Notes: a model not told the origin generated them from the sequence alone. Counted from the stretch's first letter, positions 51,812 through 60,394 are shown. The stretch is DNA of 64,000 nt from Streptomyces avermitilis MA-4680 = NBRC 14893 (GCF_000009765.2 NC_003155.5:1922001-1986000), one strand, 5' to 3'. Translations and numbers: made by a program.

Positions 51812-53050
51812 GTGAGCGACGGATCGCGTCGTCCCGGCTCCGGTTCCGGCCGTGGTCGAGGTCGCGGGGGGCGACGGATGCGGTACATCGTGCTGGGGAG
51901 CCGGCCTGCGCACGGGGTGGGGGCGGTGGCACGGGCGCGCACCGCAGAGAAGGCGACGCGGCGTGCCGGGGACCGCGACGGCGTGACCGTGAACCACGGG
52001 CTGCGGGTGGCCGCGGCGTACGCATGGCGGCTGCTGGTGGTCGGGGTGGCCGTGTACGTGGGCTTCATGACCCTGGGGCGGTTGCAGCTGGTCGCCGTGG
52101 CGCTGTTCCTCGCGCTGGTCGTGACCGCGGTGCTGCGTCCGCCGGCCGGACTGCTGGCGCGGCGGCTGCCGAGGGCCGCGGCGGTGGCGGTGAGCGTGGT
52201 GGGCAGCCTGGTGGTGGCGCTGGGGCTGCTGGCGCTGGTCGGCGGCCTGGTGGCGGGCGAGTGGGACCAGCTGGGCCGGGAGTTCGGCGGGGGCCTCGGG
52301 CGGATCGAACGATGGCTGGAAGGCCCTCCCTTCCATGTGGACCCCGCCGTGATGTCGGATCTTCAGGGCAAGGTGAGCTCCTTCGTTTCGGAGCACCGCT
52401 CCCAGCTGATCAGCAGCGCGCTGAGCGGCGCCGGGCGCGTGGTCGAGGTGCTCACCGCAGCGGTGCTCGCGCTGTTCTGCTCCATTTTCTTCCTTCACTC
52501 CGGGGACAACTACTGGCACTGGTTCCTGGCGCGGCTGCCGGAGGGCGCACGGGAACCCTGGGGCCGCGCGGGACGGGCGGCGTGGCGGACGTTCGCCGGA
52601 TACACGCGGGGGATCATCATCGTCGCGGCCAGCAATGCGGTGCTGGTCGGGATCGCCCTGTTCGCGCTGCAGGTGCCGCTGGCCCTGCCGCTGACGCTGC
52701 TGGAGTTCTTCGCCGCGTTCATTCCCCTGGTGGGTTCGCCCATCGCGCTGGCCGTGGCCACGGTCGTCGCCCTGGCCTCACGGGGGCCGGTCGTCGCGAT
52801 CGCGGTGCTCGCCCTGATCGTGGTCGTCGGCCAGATCGAGGGTCATCTGCTGCACCCGCTGGTGATGAGCTGGGCGGTCCGGCTGCACCCCGTGGTCGTG
52901 GCCCTCTCCGTCATCGCCGGCAGCATCCTGGCCGGGGTGATCGGCGCGGTGGTGGCTGTCCCGATGGTGTCGGTCGCCTGGTCCGTGCTCAGCGTGCTGC
53001 GTCCTCCGCACGAGCCGGGCGCGGGTCACCCCGGGCGGTCACCGGGCTGA
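51812..53050 (+). CDS. AI-2E family transporter (PerM-like permease)
   Basis: About 412 residues with seven to eight transmembrane helices. After a Gly/Arg-rich N-terminus (1-60) come two helices, a soluble loop (about 150-210), and a C-terminal block with GRAAWRTFAGYTRGIIIVAASNAVLVGIAL, LPLTLLEFFAAFIPLVGSPIA and GQIEGHLLHPLVMSWAVRLHPVVVALSVIAG, all typical of the family. Members have been linked to autoinducer-2 export, Na+/H+ exchange and osmotic stress; the substrate here is unknown. The GTG start at 51812 is uncertain and the true start may be further in. Confidence 0.85.
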   Translation: MSDGSRRPGSGSGRGRGRGGRRMRYIVLGSRPAHGVGAVARARTAEKATRRAGDRDGVTVNHGLRVAAAYAWRLLVVGVAVYVGFMTLGRLQLVAVALFLALVVTAVLRPPAGLLARRLPRAAAVAVSVVGSLVVALGLLALVGGLVAGEWDQLGREFGGGLGRIERWLEGPPFHVDPAVMSDLQGKVSSFVSEHRSQLISSALSGAGRVVEVLTAAVLALFCSIFFLHSGDNYWHWFLARLPEGAREPWGRAGRAAWRTFAGYTRGIIIVAASNAVLVGIALFALQVPLALPLTLLEFFAAFIPLVGSPIALAVATVVALASRGPVVAIAVLALIVVVGQIEGHLLHPLVMSWAVRLHPVVVALSVIAGSILAGVIGAVVAVPMVSVAWSVLSVLRPPHEPGAGHPGRSPG

Positions 53051-53063
53051 CGCGTCGGTGCGG

Positions 53064-53126
53064 CCTGCCGACACGTCGATGCGGCGTGCCGACGTGTCGC
53101 GGCCGCGTGCCGACGTGTCGCGGCCG
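53064..53126. repeat. Three 21-bp tandem repeats after the AI-2E gene
   Basis: Two identical units (CGTGCCGACGTGTCGCGGCC plus G) at 53085-53105 and 53106-53126 are preceded by a diverged copy at 53064. They are between the permease stop and the convergent marR gene. Confidence 0.8.
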
Positions 53127-53281
53127 CGTGCCGCAACCCGAGTGGCGGTGTGCCGCATCAGACGTTCACGCTGCCGAGCCCGCGCACCCCGAGTGGCTCA
53201 ACCCATCGCTCCCCGTGTCCGCCACGGTGACTCCGGAAGGTGTGCCGGTCACCGAGGTGGAACGGCCGGGCAGCCGTGCCG

Positions 53282-53809
53282 TCAGGCGGAGTGGGCCGTT
53301 GCCGCGGGCTCCTGCTCGGCGTCGTCGACCGCGTAGGAGAGGAAGTCGTCGACCATCCGGTGGAAGAGGGTGGCCAGTTGCCGCAGTTCCTCGGGGGACC
53401 ATTCGGCCAGCGCCATCTGCATGCCGCGCGCACCGGCCTCACGGATGCGGTCCACCGCCTCCCGGCCGGTGGACGTCAGCTGAATACGCTGAGCCCGCCG
53501 GTCGTCAGGATCCGGGACACGAGTGACGTAACCGGACTTCTCCAACTGCTGCACCTGCCGCGTCACATGCGAAGCCTCCACACCGAGCCGATGGGCCAGC
53601 TCCCCCGGCCGCAACGGCTCGGTGTCCGAGATCTGCCGCAGCAACGCCACCGCGGCCCGGTCCAGCGGAACCCCCGCCAGCGCCATCAGACGTTCATGCT
53701 GCCGAGCCCGCGTACTCAGATACGTGATCCGGGTCAGGGCCCGCTCGATCCCGGTCACTTCCGGCGAGGCCGAGGCGGCCGGCAGCGAGGGCGGAGAGGG
53801 TGTGGACAT
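53282..53809 (-). CDS. MarR family transcriptional regulator
   Basis: 175 residues from the ATG at 53809. The winged helix reads LRPGELAHRLGVEASHVTRQVQQLEKSGYVTRVPD, followed by the wing DPDDRRAQRIQLTSTGREAV, both strongly MarR-like. It lies 30 bases after the ferredoxin reductase gene on the same strand, so it could be the last gene of the P450 operon and also be read from its own promoter. A 17-base motif at 53831-53847 just before it recurs upstream of the SDR gene, pointing to autoregulation and a second target. Confidence 0.93.
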   Translation of the reverse strand: MSTPSPPSLPAASASPEVTGIERALTRITYLSTRARQHERLMALAGVPLDRAAVALLRQISDTEPLRPGELAHRLGVEASHVTRQVQQLEKSGYVTRVPDPDDRRAQRIQLTSTGREAVDRIREAGARGMQMALAEWSPEELRQLATLFHRMVDDFLSYAVDDAEQEPAATAHSA

Positions 53810-53830
53810 GCGGCACACTTTACCATATCG

Positions 53831-53847
53831 TTGCGTAACTCAAGTAA
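53831..53847. promoter_or_regulatory. Putative MarR operator, copy 1
   Basis: TTGCGTAACTCAAGTAA matches 13 of 17 positions of the motif at 57747-57763 (shared core ACTCAAG with flanking TTGC and AA). It overlaps the 3' end of the reductase gene and ends about 22 bases before the marR start, the right place for autorepression. Confidence 0.5.
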
Positions 53848-55057
53848 TTTTCTCCGGCAGTACGCTGCCCCAAGGGGCCGTTGCCGGGCTGATGTTGTCC
53901 CGCACGGCCTCCCGCCAGGTCGCGCCGGCCGCGATCGCCTGGCGCCAGCGGCGGATCGCCCTGGGCGGCAGGCCGGCCGCGAGGGCTCCGGTCAGCCGGT
54001 CACCGGTGCGGTACGCGGCGACGAACCGGCGTTCGGCCAGGTCCCCCTCCACGACCACCGTCTCGTCGTGGGCCCGGAAGTAGCCGTACGCCTGAATCTT
54101 CATGTCGTACTGGTCCGACCAGAAGTACGGCACCGGCGCGAACGGTCTGCGCGCCTCGGGGCGGAGGAGGTTGCGGGCGGCGGCCATGCCGTGCTCGGCC
54201 GCGTTGGTGCGGTGCTCGATCCTCATGGACACCCCGAACAGCGGGTTGTGCCAGCGGGCGACGTCCCCGGCGCCGTACACGCTCCGCGCGGCTTCGCCGT
54301 ACGCGTCGCAGACCAGACCGTCGCCCAGCGTCAGTCCGCTGCCCTTCAGCCACTCGGTGTTGGGCAGACAGCCGATGGCGACCAGGATCTCGTCCGCCTC
54401 GACCACCTCGCCGTCCGCGAGCCGCACCCCCTCGTCGGTCACCTCGGTCACGGTGACTCCGGTGCGCAGCTCCACACCGTGCTCCAGATGGGCCCGCGAC
54501 AGCACCTCACCCACCTCCGCGCCGACCGCGTGGGCCAGCGGCACCGGTGCGGGTTCGAGGAGGGTCACGTCCGCTCCCAGACGCCGGGCCACGGCGGCGG
54601 CCTCCGCCCCGAGGAAGCCGGCCCCGACCACGACCAGCCGCGTGCCCGGCCCGAGCCGGTCCCGCAGCGCGAGGGCGTCGTCCACCGTGCGCAGCACATG
54701 CGCGCCCTCCCCGGGCAGCCGGCGCGGGCGCACTCCGGTGGCCACGATCAGACCGTCGTACGGCACCGACGAGCCGTCGGCCAGACGCACCGTACGGTCC
54801 GTCACGTCCAGCCCGGTCGCCGCGACGCCGAGCCGCAGGTCGAGGTCGAGTGCCTCCAGGTCGCCCGGCGTCCGCAGGGCGAGCCGCTCGGGTTCCCACT
54901 CCGCGGCCAGCAACTGCTTGGACAGTGGCGGCCGGTCATAGGGGGCGTGGCATTCGTCGCCGACGAGGGTGATCGTGCCGTCGTACCCCTCGCGGCGCAG
55001 CGTCTCGGCGGCCGTGAGGCCGGCCGCCGAGGCTCCGACGACCAGAATGCGTTTCAC
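53840..55057 (-). CDS. NAD(P)H-dependent ferredoxin reductase (FAD)
   Basis: A 405-residue flavoprotein from a GTG at 55057, which overlaps the ferredoxin stop (GTGA). FAD motif: VVGASAAGLTAAE at the N-terminus; NAD(P)H motif: VVVGAGFLGAEAAAVARRLG near 145-165; the second FAD motif SVYGAGDVARW near 265-275. This is the putidaredoxin-reductase/rhodocoxin-reductase family, with the typical C-terminal reductase domain (YFWSDQYDMKIQAYG). It should pass electrons from NAD(P)H to the ferredoxin encoded just upstream and so drive the P450. Confidence 0.94.
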   Translation of the reverse strand: MKRILVVGASAAGLTAAETLRREGYDGTITLVGDECHAPYDRPPLSKQLLAAEWEPERLALRTPGDLEALDLDLRLGVAATGLDVTDRTVRLADGSSVPYDGLIVATGVRPRRLPGEGAHVLRTVDDALALRDRLGPGTRLVVVGAGFLGAEAAAVARRLGADVTLLEPAPVPLAHAVGAEVGEVLSRAHLEHGVELRTGVTVTEVTDEGVRLADGEVVEADEILVAIGCLPNTEWLKGSGLTLGDGLVCDAYGEAARSVYGAGDVARWHNPLFGVSMRIEHRTNAAEHGMAAARNLLRPEARRPFAPVPYFWSDQYDMKIQAYGYFRAHDETVVVEGDLAERRFVAAYRTGDRLTGALAAGLPPRAIRRWRQAIAAGATWREAVRDNISPATAPWGSVLPEKIT

Positions 55058-55251
55058 CGTTCCACCAGTCGGATCGCCGCCGCCGGGCAGACCGCCGCGG
55101 CCTCTCGTACGCCGTCGTGGAGTCCGGCGGCGGGTTCCTCGTCCAGCAGGATCGCGACGCCGTCGTCGTCCCGCTGGTCGAACACCTCGGGGGCGGCCAC
55201 GACGCACTGCCCCGATGCCACGCACTTCGGTTCGTCCAGTTCCACACGCAT
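55054..55251 (-). CDS. 3Fe-4S-type P450 ferredoxin
   Basis: A 65-residue ferredoxin with Cys at about 10, 16 and 54 (PKCVASGQC and AVCPAAAI). The position of a fourth cluster ligand holds another residue, as in the SoyB/FdxH type 3Fe-4S ferredoxins that serve streptomycete P450s. The gene lies 34 bases after the P450 gene and its stop overlaps the reductase start. It is the electron carrier between the two. Confidence 0.94.
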   Translation of the reverse strand: MRVELDEPKCVASGQCVVAAPEVFDQRDDDGVAILLDEEPAAGLHDGVREAAAVCPAAAIRLVER

Positions 55252-55285
55252 GGTTCTTGCCTCTGTTCCTTCGTATGGGGGGGTG

Positions 55286-56527
55286 TCACCAGGTGACGGG
55301 CAGACAGCGGACGCCGTAGGTGGTGCCGGTGTGGTGGAACGCGAGCCGGTCGATCGGGGCGGCCAGACGCAGTGTGGGGAAGCGGCGGTAGAGCGTGCCG
55401 TAGACGACCTGGAGCTCCAGCCGGGCCAGCGACTGTCCCAGACACTGGTGGGGCCCGTAGCCGAATGCCTGGTGGTGGCGGGCGGGACGGCTCAGGTCCA
55501 GCCGGTCGGCCTCGGGAAAGGCCTCCGAGTCCCAGTTCGCGGCGTGCAGATCGAACAGAAGGCCGTCCCCGGCGCCGATGACCCGGTCGCCGATCTCGAT
55601 GTCCTCCTTGGCGACCCGGCGGATGCCGGAGTGGACGATGGTCAGATAGCGCAGCAGTTCCTCCACCGCGGCCGCGATCACCTTCGGGTCCTCGGCGTCC
55701 CGCAGCACGGCCAGCTGCTCCGGGTGTTCGAGCAGGGCGAGGGTGCCGAGGCTGATCATCGTCGCGGTGGTCTCGTGTCCGGCGATGAGCATGGCGACGC
55801 CCATGTGGACAGCCTCGCGGTGCGTCATCTCGCCGGCCTTGATCCGGCCGCCCATCTCGGACAGCACGTCCGCGTCGGGGGCGGCGGTCTTCTCCGCGAG
55901 CAGGGTGTCGAGGTAGGCGGCGAGGGCCCCGCTCGCCGCCCGCGCCTCCTCGGCCGGAACGGAGTTGTCGAGCACGAGGTTGCTGTTGCGCTGGAAGAAC
56001 TCGTGGTCCGCGTACGGCACACCGAGCAACTGGGCGATGACCAGGGACGGCACGGGCAGCGCGAGCGCGGTGAGGAGATCGGCCGGGTTCGGTCCGTCCA
56101 GCATGTCGTCGATCAGACCGTCGACGATCCGCTGGACGGCGGGCCGCATGGCCTCGATCCGCTTGATGAGGAAAGGTGCGTTGACCGTCCGGCGCAGCCG
56201 GGTGTGTTCCGGTGCGTCGGTGTTGGTGATGAGCCTCGGGGTCGCGTGCGCGATCTCCGCGCGGTGCGCGTTCACGTAGGGGAAGCCGGGATCGCGGTCG
56301 TCGTTGCTGACGCGGGGGTCGGTGAGCAGGGCGCGCTGATCGGCGTGGCGGGTGATGAGCCAGGGCGTGCTGCCGTTCCAGATCCGCACCTTGGTGATCG
56401 GCTGCTCGTCGCGCAACGGTTGCAGGGCGGGCGGCGGGGCGAGCGGGCAGCTCACCGCCCGGGGCATCGGGTACGCGGCGACCGGCGGGGTGGCGTCGGG
56501 CGCGCGGCCCGCCAGGGCATCGGCCAT
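55286..56527 (-). CDS. Cytochrome P450 (class I bacterial)
   Basis: A 413-residue P450 from the ATG at 56527 with GAGGAG upstream. The I-helix oxygen-binding motif is LIAGHETTATM, the K-helix motif EELLRYL, and the heme-binding loop FGYGPHQCLGQ with the axial Cys near residue 363. It resembles the CYP105/CYP107-like P450s of actinomycetes. It is soluble and needs external electrons, which the next two genes supply. The substrate is unknown; adjacent genes do not point to a biosynthetic cluster. Confidence 0.95.
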   Translation of the reverse strand: MADALAGRAPDATPPVAAYPMPRAVSCPLAPPPALQPLRDEQPITKVRIWNGSTPWLITRHADQRALLTDPRVSNDDRDPGFPYVNAHRAEIAHATPRLITNTDAPEHTRLRRTVNAPFLIKRIEAMRPAVQRIVDGLIDDMLDGPNPADLLTALALPVPSLVIAQLLGVPYADHEFFQRNSNLVLDNSVPAEEARAASGALAAYLDTLLAEKTAAPDADVLSEMGGRIKAGEMTHREAVHMGVAMLIAGHETTATMISLGTLALLEHPEQLAVLRDAEDPKVIAAAVEELLRYLTIVHSGIRRVAKEDIEIGDRVIGAGDGLLFDLHAANWDSEAFPEADRLDLSRPARHHQAFGYGPHQCLGQSLARLELQVVYGTLYRRFPTLRLAAPIDRLAFHHTGTTYGVRCLPVTW

Positions 56528-56650
56528 GTCTCTCCTCGGTGGTGGGGGTCCGGTCGGAAGGAAGCGCCGGGGGTGACGGATTCGAGGCCTCGATGAGCAC
56601 ATGCAAACAGAGCGGACTGACAGCGTCCGGTCAGTTTCCTGACAAAAATC

Positions 56651-56668
56651 TGACGTGATGCACGTCAC
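56651..56668. promoter_or_regulatory. Perfect palindrome and candidate Crp-type site upstream of P450
   Basis: TGACGTG-ATG-CACGTCA is a perfect 7-base inverted repeat (56651-56667). Within it, GTGATGCACGTCAC (56655-56668) fits the pattern GTG(N6)GNCAC that I recall for S. coelicolor Crp. It is about 125 bases before the P450 start. Confidence 0.5.
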
Positions 56669-56783
56669 ATCTTCTCGCCTTGCCGCCGGCGGACCGAAGG
56701 GCGCGTTCAAGCCCAACTACCTTGCGCGTTCCAGTCATTGGCCCGGCGTGATGGCCTCTGCGCCGCACTCGCCCGAACGGCGA

Positions 56784-56815
56784 AGGGTGGCACCGCGTCA
56801 GCGCGGCGCCACCCT
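56784..56815 (-). terminator. Hairpin terminator of the response regulator gene
   Basis: AGGGTGGC (56784-56791) and GCCACCCT (56808-56815) form a perfect stem with an inner CCGCG/CGCGG stem. It lies 56 bases downstream of the minus-strand stop. Confidence 0.7.
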
Positions 56816-56870
56816 GGAACGGAAGGGAACGGCGCTTGCCCGGCCACCCCCGACGTCATCTCGTTTGCTC

Positions 56871-57575
56871 TCACCCCAGCCAGTAGCCGAAGCCCCGGCG
56901 GGTGTGGATCAGCGGCGGCCCGTCCCGGTCGACCTTGCGTCGCACCCGGGAGACGAGCTGTTCGATCGCGTTGCCCCCGCGGAACTCGCCCCGGACGAAC
57001 CGGCCGATCCGCTCCTTCGAGAGCACCTTGTTCGCGTTGACGAGCAGGTGGCGCAGCAGCCGGTACTCCGCGGGCGTCAGGTCGAGCGCCCGCTGTCCAC
57101 GCCACGCCTGGCAGGTGCTGTCGTCGAGCACCAGATCCCCGTAGCCCAGTGTGCCCTCCCGGCGCACCCGCCGCCTGCCGTGCAGTAAGACCTGCGCTCT
57201 GGCCAGGACTTCGGCGATCCGAAGGGGCTTGGTGACATAGTCCGTCTCCCCCGGCCCCAGCTCGGGCAGCAGCCGGTCCAGGGAGTCGTACTCGGCCAGG
57301 AGCAGCACCCGCGGGCGCTCGACGACGGCGAGGCGGGGCTCCTGCGCGAGTTCCGTCATGTCCGAGAGGTCCGCGTCGAGGACCACGAGGTCGAACCGAC
57401 GCTTCACGAGCCGCGCCACCGCCTCGCCCGCCGTATCCGCCACGCTGATCCGAAAGCCCGCCAGTTCCATGGTCGTCGACAGCAGTTCGGCGATCTCCGG
57501 GTCGTCTACGACAATCAGTACGTGCCGCCCGTCTCCGCGGGCGAGCAAGGGTCTCTCACTGGCTCTGCCGTACAT
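56871..57575 (-). CDS. Orphan OmpR-family response regulator
   Basis: 234 residues: a receiver domain (about 18-125) and a winged-helix output domain (about 140-230). The receiver keeps the acidic pair D24-D25, the phospho-acceptor D67 (VVLDADL) and Lys116 (YVTKPL), but the switch Thr/Ser is replaced (LLLAEYD). The output domain carries LTPAEYRLLRHLLVNANKVLSKERI and VSRVRRKVDRDGPPLIHTRRGFGYWL. No sensor kinase is next to it. It is divergent from the SDR gene. Confidence 0.92.
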   Translation of the reverse strand: MYGRASERPLLARGDGRHVLIVVDDPEIAELLSTTMELAGFRISVADTAGEAVARLVKRRFDLVVLDADLSDMTELAQEPRLAVVERPRVLLLAEYDSLDRLLPELGPGETDYVTKPLRIAEVLARAQVLLHGRRRVRREGTLGYGDLVLDDSTCQAWRGQRALDLTPAEYRLLRHLLVNANKVLSKERIGRFVRGEFRGGNAIEQLVSRVRRKVDRDGPPLIHTRRGFGYWLG

Positions 57576-57877
57576 GGAAGACCATTCCTGTAGGACTCAT
57601 GCCTCACGCCTGAACGGCGGCGGCCGGGACATGGGTGCCGTCCGATCGCGTCAGGCCGCGGGATGTCCCGGCCCCGGGCCGAACCCGGGGACCTCCTCGA
57701 CGGCATGGACGAGAAACTCGCCGACCCGCATCACCCTACTCTCCAGTTGCCTGACTCAAGCAATATCCGGGGAGCCCCTGGCCGTGGGCCGTTGACTCAA
57801 GCCGTTCGGGGGGTACGAGGACAAGCGAGGCCACGAACGTCGTCATCGCCAACTCGCCCGGATTGTGAGGCAGTACG
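57576..57877. other. Divergent intergenic region between response regulator and SDR
   Basis: The 302 bases hold the operator-like motif at 57747-57763 and a second TGACTCAAGC at 57793-57802 (with TTGACTCAA palindromic), 41 bases apart. The rest shows no gene. Confidence 0.5.
57747..57763. promoter_or_regulatory. Putative MarR operator, copy 2
   Basis: TTGCCTGACTCAAGCAA is a 17-base imperfect palindrome (14 of 17 positions symmetric) in the upstream region of the SDR gene. It matches the site before the marR gene at 53831-53847. Confidence 0.55.
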
Positions 57878-58648
57878 GTGCCGGACTTCTCCAGCAGGGC
57901 AGGCGTCGCGTTCGTCGCGGGGGGCACCGGCGGGATCGGCGCGGCGATCGTCCGTACGCTGGCGCGGCGGGGCAGCGACGTGGTGTTCACGTACCGCTCC
58001 CAGCAGGCCGCTGCCGACGGTCTCGCCGGTGAGGCCGAGGCGTACGGACGCCGCGTCGTGGCGGTTCGGCTCGACCTGGGCGACGAGGCGGCCACGGCGC
58101 GGGCCGTGTCCGGGGCCGCCGGAACGCCGGGCGGGCTCCACACCCTCGTGTACGCGGCGGGCCCGCACGTACCGATGGTGCATCTGAGCAGGGTGTCGCC
58201 GAGTCAATACCATGCCCAACTCGCGGCGGACGCGGGGGCGTTCTTCAACCTGGTCCATCCCGCGCTGCCGCCACTGCGTGAGAGCCGGGGCAGCATCGTC
58301 GCCGTCACCACCGTGGCCACCCGCCGGTTCCCGGTCCGCGACGGACTGTCGTCGGGCACGAAGGGGGCGGTCGAGGCGGTCGCTCGGGCGCTGGCCGCCG
58401 AAGAGGGACGCTACGGCGTACGCGTCAACTGTGTCGCGCCCGGCATGCTGACCGACGGCATGGCCGCACGCCTGATCGAGTCCGGCGAACTCGACGAGGC
58501 GGCGCTGGAGATCACCCGGGGCAACATCCCGCTGCGCCGCTTCGGCGATGCGACGGACATCGCGGAAGCGGTCGCGTTCCTGGCCTCGGACCGCGCCGGC
58601 TACATCACCGGCCAGTCCCTGGGTGTCGACGGCGGGTACAGCGTCTGA
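57878..58648 (+). CDS. SDR-family oxidoreductase without the catalytic Tyr
   Basis: A 256-residue Rossmann protein from a GTG at 57878 with GAGG upstream. The cofactor motif is VAGGTGGIGAAIV and the C-terminus VAFLASDRAGYITGQSLGVDGGYSV is classical for FabG-like SDRs. The active site is abnormal: the Y-x-x-x-K position reads S-S-G-T-K in DGLSSGTKGAVEAV, so the Lys is kept but the Tyr is Ser, and the catalytic Ser region reads AVTTVATRR. It might use another acid, or act as a binding or regulatory protein. It is probably controlled by the MarR site upstream. Confidence 0.88.
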   Translation: MPDFSSRAGVAFVAGGTGGIGAAIVRTLARRGSDVVFTYRSQQAAADGLAGEAEAYGRRVVAVRLDLGDEAATARAVSGAAGTPGGLHTLVYAAGPHVPMVHLSRVSPSQYHAQLAADAGAFFNLVHPALPPLRESRGSIVAVTTVATRRFPVRDGLSSGTKGAVEAVARALAAEEGRYGVRVNCVAPGMLTDGMAARLIESGELDEAALEITRGNIPLRRFGDATDIAEAVAFLASDRAGYITGQSLGVDGGYSV

Positions 58649-58901
58649 CCGGTCGGCGCGCTCCGGTGTGATCCGGCGTCCGTCGACGTACGCGGAGCAG
58701 GCACAGGTCGGCGACCGAACCGACCGCCGCCCGCATGACCGCCTACGGGTCGCAGGGGCCGCGCCTCCCCTGAACGGACGCTTGCGAGGCGGGCGATCGG
58801 TCGGGCCGGTTCGCTCACGCCGTCGGGGTCCTCCGCTCAAGTGGCTGCGGAGCAACCGGTGTTGACGGTCCGCCGGGCGCGTCGCGAGATCAGGGCACAG
58901 A

Positions 58902-58933
58902 CCCGGGCCGGACCGCTCTCGGTCCGGCCCGGG
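58902..58933 (-). terminator. Terminator of the MFS transporter gene
   Basis: CCCGGGCCGGACCG (58902-58915) and CGGTCCGGCCCGGG (58920-58933) make a perfect 14-base stem with a CTCT loop, 16 bases past the minus-strand stop. The rest of 58649-58948 has no gene. Confidence 0.85.
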
Positions 58934-58948
58934 CGCGGGTCTCCGTGG

Positions 58949-60277
58949 TCAGCCGGTGGTGGACAGCCGCTGCGGAGCGGTGCTCCCCTGCGTCCGCCGC
59001 GGGCTGCGCAGGCCGGTGAGGCTCACGAACACGGTGGCCAGGACGGCGGCGACGGCGAAGGCGGTGAAGCCCCAGCCCTCGGCCTTGCTCGCGACGAGCT
59101 GGCCGCCGAGCCACGGCCCGAAGACGGCTCCGAAGCGGCCGATGCCGGACACCCAGCCCACGGCCGTGGCGCGGTTGTCGGCACCGGAGCGGCCGGCCAC
59201 CGCCGCGTAGATCATGGCCTGGGCGCTGAAGAGGAACAGGCCGGTGAGGAAGACCACCACGTAGGTGAGCGCGAGCGGCATGTGAATGCCGAGCAGGTAG
59301 ACGCCGACGGCGGTGGCCGCGAACCAGATGGTGGCGACGAGCGGCGCGCCGTAGCGGTCGGAGAAGCGGCCGGCGACCAGCATGCCCACGATGCCGCCGA
59401 GGTTGATGACGATGACGAACGACAGGGAGGAGCCGAGCTCGTAGCCAGCGCCGCGCATCATGGTGGGCAGCCAGTTGCTGACGCCGTACACGAGCAGCAG
59501 TCCGCAGAAGGAGGCCAGCCAGAACAGCAGGGTGGTGCGCCACAGGTTGCCGCGGAACAGTGCGGCGAGGGCGCTCCAGCGCTCCCCGGCGGCGGGGCGC
59601 TCCGCCTCGGGGGCGGGCATGTCGACGTCGTAGCGGCGGGCGAGTTCACGGGCTTCCTCGGTGCGGCCCCGGGCGAGCAGGAAGCTCATCGACTCCGGCA
59701 GGAACTTGGCGACCAGCGGCACTCCGATGAACAGCGGGACCACGCAGATCCAGTAGGCGACGCGCCAGCCGCCCGCGCCGCCGGTCCACAGACCCACGAA
59801 GCCCGAGAGGATGCCGCCGGCCTGATGGGCGGTCATCAGCATGCCGACGATCAGGGCGCCGCGACCGCGCGGGGCGTACTCGGCGACCATCGTGATCGTG
59901 GTGGGCAGCAGGCCGCCGAGGCCGAGGCCGGCGATGAAGCGGCCGAGTCCGAAGACACCGATGCTGGGGGCGACCGCGCACAGGGCGGAGGCGAGCGAGA
60001 ACACCGCGGTGCAGCTGAGGATGACCTTCTTGCGGCCGACCCAGTCGGTGACCGTACCCGCGGACAGGGCGCCGATCAGCATGCCGAAGGTGGCGTAGCT
60101 GCCGAGGTCGCCGGCCTGGGACGGCTCGAGGCCGAGGGCGTGCTCCTCCAGCATGTGGGGCAGCACGGCGCCGTAGACGAACATGTCGAGGCCGTCGAAG
60201 AGGACGACCAGCCAGCACAGGCCGACGACCAGCGCGGCCAGTCTGCTGCCGCGAGCGGACAGGTGGGAGGAGGACAT
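58949..60277 (-). CDS. MFS transporter, aromatic acid:H+ symporter (AAHS) type
   Basis: A 442-residue, twelve-helix major facilitator from the ATG at 60277 (GAGAGG upstream). The first helix carries LFDGLDMFVYGAVLPHML, the D-G-x-D motif of the AAHS family (PcaK, BenK, GalT), and loop 2-3 has GTVTDWVGRKKVI. These import aromatic acids such as 4-hydroxybenzoate, protocatechuate or gallate with protons. It lies downstream of the ring-cleavage operon on the same strand but behind a terminator, so it probably has its own promoter. The context suggests it brings in the substrate of that operon. Confidence 0.92.
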   Translation of the reverse strand: MSSSHLSARGSRLAALVVGLCWLVVLFDGLDMFVYGAVLPHMLEEHALGLEPSQAGDLGSYATFGMLIGALSAGTVTDWVGRKKVILSCTAVFSLASALCAVAPSIGVFGLGRFIAGLGLGGLLPTTITMVAEYAPRGRGALIVGMLMTAHQAGGILSGFVGLWTGGAGGWRVAYWICVVPLFIGVPLVAKFLPESMSFLLARGRTEEARELARRYDVDMPAPEAERPAAGERWSALAALFRGNLWRTTLLFWLASFCGLLLVYGVSNWLPTMMRGAGYELGSSLSFVIVINLGGIVGMLVAGRFSDRYGAPLVATIWFAATAVGVYLLGIHMPLALTYVVVFLTGLFLFSAQAMIYAAVAGRSGADNRATAVGWVSGIGRFGAVFGPWLGGQLVASKAEGWGFTAFAVAAVLATVFVSLTGLRSPRRTQGSTAPQRLSTTG

Positions 60278-60394
60278 CGTTGTTTTCCTCTCGTCCAGGA
60301 GGCGTGTCCCTGGAGGGGATCTGTGAGGCGGGCCGTCGCGGCTCGTGCGGCTGACCCGGTGGTGCGCTCGACGGTAAAGAGCCGCCCTGGAAAG

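Larger units (their letters stand above)
56528..56870. other. 343-bp region upstream of the P450 and downstream of the response regulator
   Basis: Contains a candidate Crp-type site (56651-56668), repeated CTGAC motifs around 56620-56655 (CTGACAGCGTCCGGTCAG is an imperfect palindrome), and a terminator for the response regulator gene (56784-56815). No gene. Confidence 0.6.

Noticed and set aside
53058..53336. 92-residue frame over the 21-bp repeats after the AI-2E gene
   Set aside because: Arg/Ala-rich repeat translation, overlapping the 3' end of the convergent marR gene, with no start signal.
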